A stretch of 63,448 nt of DNA. Source: Candidatus Poribacteria bacterium. GTDB taxonomy: Bacteria; Poribacteria; WGA-4E; WGA-3G. Location: positions 1-63,448 of the forward strand of contig JAJDTM010000016.1 of NCBI GenBank assembly GCA_022827185.1, in the 5' to 3' direction. Shown piece after piece: positions 43,004 through 50,873 of the stretch. A model generated the notes under the pieces. It was not told the origin of the DNA and searched no databases. It saw only the letters and a program-made list of their open reading frames with translations. The first letter of the stretch is position 1. Each line of letters starts with the position of its first letter. The position numbers and the translations under genes are program-made.

Positions 43004-43915
43004 ATGTCTATTAACCATAAATTCCTATTAAGTGTAGTGTTATGGTTCAGTTTAGTTATACCTGTTTTTTCTTTTGAGCCTTCCGGCGGTGTTTTGTCGT
43101 TGGATGGTGAAGATGACTATGCAATACTCCCTTTTGCGGAACATGGGCATATTTTCCCTGAAGGCACCCGTGCGTTTACTGTTGAAGTATGGTTCTATCC
43201 GAAAGCTGAACCCAAGAAAATAGATAAAGACCTTATTCTGACGCAGCAAGTTTCCATCGGATTAAAGGCAAGAGATCAGTGTCGACTCGCAAAGAATCAA
43301 CTTTGCAGTTATCGTCATGCATATCTTTCAGGAGACACAGGTCATGGACTTGTAGGGAATGATAGTCCAATCGAGAAAGATCAATGGAACTATATAGCAA
43401 TCATTTTCAAGAACAGCACACTTTGTCATGCGACCAATAATCAAATTGGTCAAGGGTGGCAACTTCCTTTTGCGGACAGGGTATCTTTGCATATCAATAG
43501 ACCTGAAAGGGTTCAAGATTTCGTCGTAGGCGGATATGGTGAGGATAAGTTTGTGGCACCTAACGGTGCGTTGTTATTCCAAGTGAGTAGTTTTCATGGC
43601 GAAATTGATGCCATCCGGTTTTCAAACATCGCTCGGTATGACTGCGCCGCACAGGGCCACGATCCGTTTGAGCCACCGCCTCGTTTTGTGAATGATGAAC
43701 ACACGTTAGCACTCTGGGATTTCAATGACAAGGAAGGTGCGGATCATTTTGAAGATACGTCCGGGAATGGAAAGACGCTCATCGGCATGAACGGTGCCTC
43801 TGTGATTGGTGGGACGGGTGTCAATCTGAATCGTAATTCTGAAGATGGACTCGAAATTCGTCCGAGTATCTCTTTAACGACGACGTGGGGGCAAATCAAG
43901 TCAGAATCGTTTTGA
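43004..43915 (+). CDS. Secreted LamG-like lectin-fold protein with TTWG tag
   Basis: 303 residues. The signal peptide (about 1-23) is followed by a concanavalin A-like (LamG/laminin G-like) domain: GVLSLDGEDDYAILPF, FTVEVWFYPKAE, KDQWNYIAIIF and GEIDAIRFSNIARYD. This is a different family from the DUF1080-like set. C-terminus SLTTTWGQIKSESF carries the shared tag. AAGGGG lies 7 bases before ATG 43004. Last gene of the run that starts with sigma-propeller 1. Ligand unknown, probably a polysaccharide. Confidence 0.78.
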   Translation: MSINHKFLLSVVLWFSLVIPVFSFEPSGGVLSLDGEDDYAILPFAEHGHIFPEGTRAFTVEVWFYPKAEPKKIDKDLILTQQVSIGLKARDQCRLAKNQLCSYRHAYLSGDTGHGLVGNDSPIEKDQWNYIAIIFKNSTLCHATNNQIGQGWQLPFADRVSLHINRPERVQDFVVGGYGEDKFVAPNGALLFQVSSFHGEIDAIRFSNIARYDCAAQGHDPFEPPPRFVNDEHTLALWDFNDKEGADHFEDTSGNGKTLIGMNGASVIGGTGVNLNRNSEDGLEIRPSISLTTTWGQIKSESF

Positions 43916-44195
43916 ACTTGACATGTAATACCATTTCTGAAGGGAGCACAGGCGCACAAACTAAAAGTTTTGCGGCGTACTCGTCCAGATGCGACGTGCA
44001 TCATGCGACATGCTTATGGAAAAGCATTCAATTAGGAATAGTATAACATCTGCAAAAAACCAGCACTCCAGCGGAGTGCTATGTCTATAGAACATAGTTT
44101 ATCCAACCTCCAGCACTCCAGCGGAGTGCTATGTATCCTGAAAGCAATCCGAGCCTGCACAGAATTTGCCAAAATTCTACGGGTATCGGATTTTT
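43916..44195. repeat. Spacer with two palindrome units
   Basis: GCACTCCAGCGGAGTGC occurs at 44063-44079 and 44113-44129, 50 bases apart, each followed by TATGT. The same palindrome sits inside the family A repeats. No other gene or RNA is evident in the 375-base stretch 43916-44290; its end carries the shared sigma-propeller element. Confidence 0.55.
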
Positions 44196-44241
44196 TTTCA
44201 AGATATGCACCTTTTTGCCCTCAAAATTGTATCATTAATAA
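44196..44241 (+). promoter_or_regulatory. Element shared with the first sigma-propeller gene
   Basis: TTTCAAGATATGCACCTTTT then CTCAAAATTGTATCATTAAT. It aligns without gaps to 33633-33679 and lies 95 bases before ATG 44291. Best read as a common promoter or operator; no -35/-10 pair can be named with confidence. Confidence 0.5.
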
Positions 44242-44290
44242 TTTGAATGTAAACACAATCACATCTATAGATGAGTCATGAGGAATTCTG

Positions 44291-47278
44291 ATGGTAGAAA
44301 ACGATGTTCAACTGATTCACAAAATTTTGTCAGGTGATGAACAAGCGTTCAGCACTTTAGTCCAAAAGTACCAAAAGAGCGTTCACGCGCTGGCGTGGCG
44401 AAAAATTGGGGATTTTCATATCGCTGAAGAGATTGCGCAAGATGCCTTCCTTCAGGCATACAAAAACCTTGCGACGCTCAGGAATCCCAACCAATTCGCT
44501 GGATGGTTGTATGTGATTGCGAACAATCTTTGCAAGCGATGGCACCAAAAGCAGAAACTTTCTACGCGATCGCTGGAGGGCACACCTATGACAGAGATAG
44601 AGAACTCTTCTTACAAACGTTATGAATTGGAACGACGGGAGGTGGAAGCCGCTGAACGTCGGCATGAAATCGTCAAGGAGCTTCTCGAAACGCTGCCGGA
44701 AAGTGAACGCACAGTTGTAACACTCCACTACCTCGGTGAAATGACAGCACAAGAAATTGGCAAATTCTTAGGTGTTTCCGTGAATACGATCAAAAGTCGG
44801 ATTCGCCGGGCACGGGAGCGTTTACAAGCCGAAGAACACCTGATTAGCGAAACGCTGGGGAGCGTCCAATTCCCCACCGATTTCATTGAGCGTATTATGC
44901 AGCAAGTTGCCGACATCAAACCGACACCGCCTTCGGTTGGAAAACCGTTGCTACCTTGGCTCGCTTTCGGCACCGCTGCGATTCTTATAATGCTGATGAT
45001 TGGTATCGGATCCCAATACCTAAGTCGTTTTCAGAGACCTTACAACTTGAACGCCCAATCGGAAACCACTGTTGAGATCATTGAGGCACCCGTTGTCCTT
45101 GATACACAGGCAGTACCAGATGTGCGAAACCAAGTCGGACGTTCTGATACCACAGGTAGGGACAGCGGTACTGGTCTGCAAGTTTCGGAACCTGTTGTCC
45201 CCGCCGCCGCGCAGATAGAAAAGGAACCACTGCCAACACCACAGCAGTGGAAACCAGCAAGCGTACCAGCGACCGGCCCCGTAGGCGGCTTACTCGTAAG
45301 TTCAAACGGCGATATCTACGCCGCTTCGCGTCTCGGTATCTATAGATTAACGCCAGACACGCGAGCATGGACGTTCCTCAGCCCTACAAATTTGAAAGTC
45401 CCCGTAATACCGATGACGGAACAAAACGGAACCCTTTATCTCGTCTCTGATGATGAAGTGCTTATTTCAACCAATAGAGGCGAGGCGTGGGAACCGCTTG
45501 GCGCCCGTCCAAAAGGCATTGCCGTCGCATTGGCCATAACGGATGAAGCCTTGTACCTCCTGCTTAAAAACAGAGGCGTTTTCCGATCTGAAGATAGGGG
45601 ACAGCAGTGGACACCACTCGGTCATGAAGGAACCGACAGAGAAATCGTCGCTTTGGCGACTATTGAAAACACAGCGTTTGTCGGAACACCTGAAGGACTC
45701 TATCGCATCAATCCAAGACATCGTTCGGCAACGGATATATGGGAAAAATTGCCGCTAAATACCACTAAAGCTATCCACTCCTTGGCGGTTTCTGAAAACA
45801 ACCTCTATGTCGGAACAGGTCCCGACTTCGGATCCTTTAAGCAGGAGAAAATACATGAAGAGTTGTCCGCCGGGCAGTCTATGTGGGAAGTTTTCCGGTC
45901 AACCGATTTGGGTAATTCGTGGACTGAAATCACACCTACAACCGAGCCAGCCTTGAGGCTGTTCCCGGGCATTAAAGTCCTTACTGCTGGAAAAACACTT
46001 TGGGCATTGGGATACACCGGGTTCCAGTGCCGATCCACTGATGGTGGGGAAACATGGACACTCCACGGATACAAAAAATTAGATCCGCTCTCAATGATGA
46101 ATTCGTTCATGCTGAGTGTATTCCCCGCTGTTGGCGTGGACGAAAATATCCTGTTCAAAGCCAGTCCTTTTGGACTTATCCGTTCAACCGATGCTGGCAA
46201 ATCGTGGCATCCATTTATGACTGGCATGGTGGGCACCCAAATATCTAACTTAGTCGCATTCAAAAACGCACTTTACGCCCCTACCGCTACAAATCTCGCG
46301 AAATCCACCGACGGTGGGATGTCCTGGCGAAATCTGCACTTCACCCCCGATCAATTAACGCCAGAATTAGGAACGGAATTGGATGTCGGTCTTCTGATTG
46401 CTTCTTCGCGACTGGCGATTTCTGACGATAAACTCTACTGCATCGGCACCGCAGCTTCCTCATACATCGCAGGGACCCAGCAGCGCATTTTCCATCTTTC
46501 TAAAAATGGCGGCGCGCTGGTACTTATGCCAGAAATACCTATTTTGGGTGAAAATCTTTCTATAGAGCCTCCAGAAATCGGACTACAAGAGAGGTCGGAA
46601 AAAAATATACCAGACGATTCCCCTAACGCCCCTGAGAAAATCAGTGAATCCACAGACACAACCCGCGAGTCTGTGGAATTTTCCAGCGGGTTTGCAGTCA
46701 GCGCGGAAACGTTCTATGTCGTCTATAAGCAGCGGCTTTTCCGATGGACACGCGGCGAGTCGGAATGGTTCAATACTGGATTGATCGACACTGGCACAGC
46801 AGTTGGCGATAAGAGTTCTGATGGTCTCGCACTCGCGGTTTCAGGTGAAACCGTCTACGTTGGAAAACGCGATGGACATCTGTTTCGATCGTTTGATAGT
46901 GGGAACACATGGAAAGATCTGACCGCAACGTTACCGATTCGATTTGAGCATTTCAACGAGATAGTTTTTGCCGGATCAACGGTTCATGTCGCCACAGATG
47001 CAGGGGTCTTAACATCGGAGGACGGTGAAAACTGGCGAACAATAACTGATACAGCCGGGACACACACCGTCATAGACCAAATTGCCGTAGATGATATAAC
47101 GGTTTATGGTGTTGGCGATACCGGGGGCTATCAATTGAATAACCGAGGCAGATGGGAACAGATTTTCCCAACGGCGCCAAATAACGTCGTCTCTATCGCT
47201 ATCAGTGGCGACAGGCTTTATATTGCCACCGAACGCAGCGGGATGTTTCATGCCACGCTTCAAAAGGAAAACGATTGA
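44291..47278 (+). CDS. ECF sigma factor fused through one TM helix to an Asp-box propeller (copy 2)
   Basis: 995 residues. Sigma region 2 (AEEIAQDAFLQAYKNLATL, GWLYVIANNLCKRW) and region 4 (LPESERTVVTLHYLGEMTAQ, VSVNTIKSRIRRARERL) are intact. A linker and one membrane helix (about 218-238, PLLPWLAFGTAAILIMLMIG) follow. The propeller carries Asp-boxes such as STNRGEAW, SEDRGQQW, STDLGNSW, STDGGETW, STDAGKSW and SFDSGNTW. Sigma parts resemble copy 1 more than the propellers do, as expected if the sensors diverged. GAGG lies 8 bases before ATG 44291. Two lipoprotein genes follow on the same strand. The pair suggests a family of membrane-tethered sigma regulators, each serving its own operon. Confidence 0.85.
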   Translation: MVENDVQLIHKILSGDEQAFSTLVQKYQKSVHALAWRKIGDFHIAEEIAQDAFLQAYKNLATLRNPNQFAGWLYVIANNLCKRWHQKQKLSTRSLEGTPMTEIENSSYKRYELERREVEAAERRHEIVKELLETLPESERTVVTLHYLGEMTAQEIGKFLGVSVNTIKSRIRRARERLQAEEHLISETLGSVQFPTDFIERIMQQVADIKPTPPSVGKPLLPWLAFGTAAILIMLMIGIGSQYLSRFQRPYNLNAQSETTVEIIEAPVVLDTQAVPDVRNQVGRSDTTGRDSGTGLQVSEPVVPAAAQIEKEPLPTPQQWKPASVPATGPVGGLLVSSNGDIYAASRLGIYRLTPDTRAWTFLSPTNLKVPVIPMTEQNGTLYLVSDDEVLISTNRGEAWEPLGARPKGIAVALAITDEALYLLLKNRGVFRSEDRGQQWTPLGHEGTDREIVALATIENTAFVGTPEGLYRINPRHRSATDIWEKLPLNTTKAIHSLAVSENNLYVGTGPDFGSFKQEKIHEELSAGQSMWEVFRSTDLGNSWTEITPTTEPALRLFPGIKVLTAGKTLWALGYTGFQCRSTDGGETWTLHGYKKLDPLSMMNSFMLSVFPAVGVDENILFKASPFGLIRSTDAGKSWHPFMTGMVGTQISNLVAFKNALYAPTATNLAKSTDGGMSWRNLHFTPDQLTPELGTELDVGLLIASSRLAISDDKLYCIGTAASSYIAGTQQRIFHLSKNGGALVLMPEIPILGENLSIEPPEIGLQERSEKNIPDDSPNAPEKISESTDTTRESVEFSSGFAVSAETFYVVYKQRLFRWTRGESEWFNTGLIDTGTAVGDKSSDGLALAVSGETVYVGKRDGHLFRSFDSGNTWKDLTATLPIRFEHFNEIVFAGSTVHVATDAGVLTSEDGENWRTITDTAGTHTVIDQIAVDDITVYGVGDTGGYQLNNRGRWEQIFPTAPNNVVSIAISGDRLYIATERSGMFHATLQKEND

Positions 47279-47336
47279 TATTGACAGAAGTACGCATAAA
47301 AAGCCTGTAAACCCCGAAAATATAAGGAGAAAAAGC

Positions 47337-48233
47337 ATGGGATACTTTCGATCAGGATATCAGGGTCTGTTCAATCTATTGATGTTTTGTGTGTTACTCG
47401 GATTTGCAGCAGTTTGCGGCTGTTCGGAATCTGAAAACCGCAACGCGTTAGCCCCAGCAGAAGCAACAATACACCCAATCTCTAAAGAGTTAGTGGCAGA
47501 GGTGCTGGCGGCTGTAGAGAAAAATAGGCGCGCCGCAGAAATAGAATTCGCACCGCAATTTGAGGCAGTACCAATGGCACCGATGCAGAGGCTCCCTACA
47601 ATTGCTGAAGTTATGGCACAGTTGCGTCTGGAATTTCCCGGCAACGTTTTAAACGATGACTTCACAAGGATTCGAGAAATCATTGCGTCAGAAACTTATA
47701 TAGAGTTCTTGAAACGTACCTATCCCCAGGAAAATCAGTTTCAGAATTTCGATGAGTTTTGGGAGTTAGCGTCCCTGGACACAGAAGGGTACATGGCGTT
47801 TTTGAACAAATATTTTAAGCCACCCCACCCCGAACCTACTGGAGCGGATGTTAGCGTCCTTCATTATATGGCTTTACAGGAACGCCACATCAATATTCGT
47901 CTCTATCACGGGGAAGACATAGCATGGGATACTCGTTTTGAGATGATGAGCAATGATCCCATGTACAGTTGGATAAAGCAACGCTTTGTTACCGACGGTC
48001 GCGGAGATATTATACTTTTGATAAAATTTCTTGTTCAGTTTTCTGTTTGGGTCGAGCACCTGCAAGAGGAAGATCAAGAAAGAACCCAAGCATTTTTTCT
48101 TGAGCACGGCACACAAAAAGGGTTTTTACGGTTCGCACTTGAAGAACCTGTCCGCCTCGGATACCTCCTCAAAGATTTTACCGATGTTAAAGTATTCAAG
48201 AAATGGGTGGATGGAGGCTTTAGCAAAAAGTGA
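47337..48233 (+). CDS. Lipoprotein of unknown function A (paralog of next gene)
   Basis: 298 residues from ATG 47337, which follows AAGGAG 7 bases upstream. The longer frame from 47205 overlaps sigma-propeller 2 and lacks a signal. The signal ends VCGC, a lipobox. The body is helical: EFPGNVLNDDFTRIREIIAS, YIEFLKRTYPQENQFQNFDE and a C-terminal LGYLLKDFTDVKVFKKWVDG. These blocks recur in the next gene, so the two are tandem paralogs. No known domain recognised. Linked to the sigma-propeller by a 58-base gap. Possible partner or ligand of the propeller, by context only. Confidence 0.72.
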   Translation: MGYFRSGYQGLFNLLMFCVLLGFAAVCGCSESENRNALAPAEATIHPISKELVAEVLAAVEKNRRAAEIEFAPQFEAVPMAPMQRLPTIAEVMAQLRLEFPGNVLNDDFTRIREIIASETYIEFLKRTYPQENQFQNFDEFWELASLDTEGYMAFLNKYFKPPHPEPTGADVSVLHYMALQERHINIRLYHGEDIAWDTRFEMMSNDPMYSWIKQRFVTDGRGDIILLIKFLVQFSVWVEHLQEEDQERTQAFFLEHGTQKGFLRFALEEPVRLGYLLKDFTDVKVFKKWVDGGFSKK

Positions 48234-49000
48234 AATATATACACGTCTGTCTCTTTCTGGGGATCTCGCTATTTCTCGCGTGCCAATCGAGTCCCGATCC
48301 AAGTGTTCTTGAACCTGAAAGGGAGAACATTAACACAGAGGATGGTACTGAACCAATCGCACAACCACCAACGACCAAGGAAACGTTTGAACAACTCAAA
48401 CGTGAAAACCCTGGTGACATTTTAGATGAGGGCTTCAAAACCCTCCGACGGCTTGTCACGTCCAAAACCTATTTAGATTTCCTCAGACGTAACCATCCTG
48501 TAGAAGATCAATATCAGACCTTTGATGAGTTCTGGCAAATCGCAGCGTTAGATCCGTCGCAATACCTTCCATTTTTGAAGAAGCATCTTGAGAAGCCAGC
48601 CGAAGAAGATATCGCGAATGTACACCTTTTTGCAGTACACGAGCGGCATGTTATGATCCGTGGATACCATGGCGAAGACCCTGAGAGGTTTCAAGACGAA
48701 TGGGAAAATTGGATAAGAGGCCCAGGCATGGATATAGCACTTCGGCATTTTGTAGACGATAAGAAAGATGTCATAGATGGATTCCTTCTCGTTTTGCTTA
48801 TGACAGAAATTACACTTTACGTTGAAAAAATTGAGCAGGCGGATGCTATGTACACTCAGAAACTGCTCAATAAACACGGCGCGCAGGACGCGCTTATTCG
48901 GATCGCACTCGAGAATCCCGTTTTAATCGGATATATTCTCAAGGATTTTACGGACGCTGAAGTGCTACGGAGATGGATGACCGGAGAATTTCATCAATAA
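48230..49000 (+). CDS. Lipoprotein of unknown function B
   Basis: 256 residues from GTG 48230, overlapping the previous stop by 4 bases (GTGA). Signal with lipobox (LFLAC). The core repeats that of the neighbour: NPGDILDEGFKTLRRLVTSK, YLDFLRRNHPVEDQYQTFDE and IGYILKDFTDAEVLRRWMTG. Identity between the two is modest, so the duplication is old. Last gene of the sigma-propeller 2 group; a family B repeat starts 2 bases after its stop. Confidence 0.72.
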   Translation: MKYIHVCLFLGISLFLACQSSPDPSVLEPERENINTEDGTEPIAQPPTTKETFEQLKRENPGDILDEGFKTLRRLVTSKTYLDFLRRNHPVEDQYQTFDEFWQIAALDPSQYLPFLKKHLEKPAEEDIANVHLFAVHERHVMIRGYHGEDPERFQDEWENWIRGPGMDIALRHFVDDKKDVIDGFLLVLLMTEITLYVEKIEQADAMYTQKLLNKHGAQDALIRIALENPVLIGYILKDFTDAEVLRRWMTGEFHQ

Positions 49001-49001
49001 C

Positions 49002-49088
49002 AGGACTTACGCATTTTCCATGATAACGGACATCCGACCCACTGGCGGGGTTTGAAATCCCGCCTGCAGTGGGGGCTGCGTAAGTCCT
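49002..49088. repeat. Repeat family B, short copy with both ends
   Basis: AGGACTTACGCA (49002-49013) and CTGCGTAAGTCCT (49076-49088) are perfect 12-bp inverted ends. Between them lies a second palindrome, GGCGGGGTTTGAAATCCCGCC (49044-49063 and one base), the type also seen at 39012 and 57952. At 87 bp this is the most compact copy and could fold as one hairpin. Confidence 0.65.
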
Positions 49089-49189
49089 AAATAAAATGTT
49101 TCGCGCCACGCTTGAAAAAGCAATTAAAGTGTAAATAAAGATTTGGGGAATCCCAAATTAATAGTTTTATACCCAAAGGAGTATATAGC

Positions 49190-50818
49190 ATGAAAAAAAT
49201 AACCCTTTTGATTTTAACCCTACTCTCCATTTTCGCTGTTAACTTACCCATTACTTTTGCCCAAGAGTACTTTCACACTCGGACGCTCGTCGGACATAAA
49301 ATTTCTGTCCAAGCAGTCGCATTCAAGGACGACAGCACGCTTATCAGTCTTGGGCAAGATAGCACGCTCCGGTCCTGGAATCTGGATACCGGTGCACAAC
49401 ACTGGAGTACCGAAGTTGGCATCTTCTTAACGGCTGATCTGGCCATTTCGACGCAGGATACGCGCTTCGTCGTTTATGCTGGCGGACTATTTTTTCGCCC
49501 TTATATTGGGATGTCTTATACAGATGATGGAGATATAAGAGGGTACCTCACAGGACATACAAACACTGTCAATACTTTAGCCTTTAAGCCCGAAAGTTCT
49601 ACCCTTGCCAGTGGTAGCGACGACGACACAATCCGTATCTGGGATTTAACATGGGATGCATGGAGAAGTCGCCCCGTGCGGACGCTGCGTGGCCATAGGA
49701 ATGATGTCAAGGCGGTCGCCTGGAGTCCTGACGGAACTATGCTCGCCAGTGCAGGTGAAGACCGCACGGTACGCTTGTGGAACCCGGACAGCGGTAAAAA
49801 TACTGCCACCCTTCGTGGACATGAGAGAACGGTCGAGGCGGTCGCCTGGAGTCCTGACGGAACTATGCTCGCCAGTGGGAGCGACGACGATACCATCCGT
49901 ATCTGGGATGCAACAGCTACCGATTCTCCGCTATATGTCCTGGAGGGACATACAGGTAATGTTAACACATTGGCATTCCATCCGACCAACTCCATCCTTG
50001 CCAGTGGTAGTAGCGATGGCACAATCCACTTATGGAACCCCGCCACTGGGGCACACAAAACCACTCTTACAGGGCATAGCCGTAGTGTGAATACAATCGC
50101 ATGGAATTCTGATGGGTCGCTTCTTGTGAGTGGGAGTAGTGACGACACAATCCGCTTGTGGGAGCCGCTCGCAGCGGTTGATATAACAGGGGACGGCAGT
50201 GTTACATATCTTGACATTATTGAGGTGGCAGAGAACTACGGAAAAACTGTTGTAGATGGAGCGAACCCACGCGCGGATGTCAACAAAGATGGCATCGTTG
50301 ACATTGAGGACCTTATTGTTATTGCTAAGGCAGTGGATTCCCAAGCACCAGTAGATTCCCAAGCGGCACCTATGCTCGCGCAGCTGCCTCACTCCTCTTC
50401 CTTCACCGTAGAAGCGGTACAGCAATGGATTCAAGACGCACGAGACATCGGCGCGGATGCACAGACAATTGCTGTCCTGGAACAATTCTTGGCAGTATTG
50501 ACACAGCGGACACAACCTACACCAGAGAAAACGGTTCTTTTGGCGAACTATCCCAATCCATTCAATCCGGAGACGTGGATACCCTATCAGTTAGCGCAAC
50601 CAGCGGAGGTCACTATCTCCATTCACGCGATAGATGGCAGTTTGGTTCGGACTTTACCGTTGGGCGAAATGCCGGCAGGCGTCTATCAGAGCAGGTCCCG
50701 TGCTGCCTATTGGGACGGTAAGAATGCTCATGGAGAGCAAGTCGCAAGTGGTGTCTATTTCTATACGCTCAAAGCAGGGCAGTTTACTGCGACGCGAAAA
50801 ATGTTAATTCGGAAGTGA
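49190..50818 (+). CDS. Secreted WD40 protein with dockerin and C-terminal sorting-type module
   Basis: 542 residues. The signal peptide (1-24, TFA-QEY) is followed by one WD40 propeller (about 28-325, with units VAWSPDGTMLASGSDDDTIR and IHLWNP). A dockerin-like pair (DITGDGSVTYLDI, DVNKDGIVDIEDL; about 328-380) and the NYPNPFNPETWIPYQLA module (from about 448) follow. It lacks the peptidase domain of the WD40 giant at 8522. AAAGGAG precedes ATG 49190. It seems to be a stand-alone transcription unit between a family B repeat and the S55 peptidase gene. Confidence 0.85.
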   Translation: MKKITLLILTLLSIFAVNLPITFAQEYFHTRTLVGHKISVQAVAFKDDSTLISLGQDSTLRSWNLDTGAQHWSTEVGIFLTADLAISTQDTRFVVYAGGLFFRPYIGMSYTDDGDIRGYLTGHTNTVNTLAFKPESSTLASGSDDDTIRIWDLTWDAWRSRPVRTLRGHRNDVKAVAWSPDGTMLASAGEDRTVRLWNPDSGKNTATLRGHERTVEAVAWSPDGTMLASGSDDDTIRIWDATATDSPLYVLEGHTGNVNTLAFHPTNSILASGSSDGTIHLWNPATGAHKTTLTGHSRSVNTIAWNSDGSLLVSGSSDDTIRLWEPLAAVDITGDGSVTYLDIIEVAENYGKTVVDGANPRADVNKDGIVDIEDLIVIAKAVDSQAPVDSQAAPMLAQLPHSSSFTVEAVQQWIQDARDIGADAQTIAVLEQFLAVLTQRTQPTPEKTVLLANYPNPFNPETWIPYQLAQPAEVTISIHAIDGSLVRTLPLGEMPAGVYQSRSRAAYWDGKNAHGEQVASGVYFYTLKAGQFTATRKMLIRK

Positions 50819-50873
50819 AAACTTATTTTTCGACTTCACTATAAACAAAATTTCTGTTTTTGGAGGAATCAAA

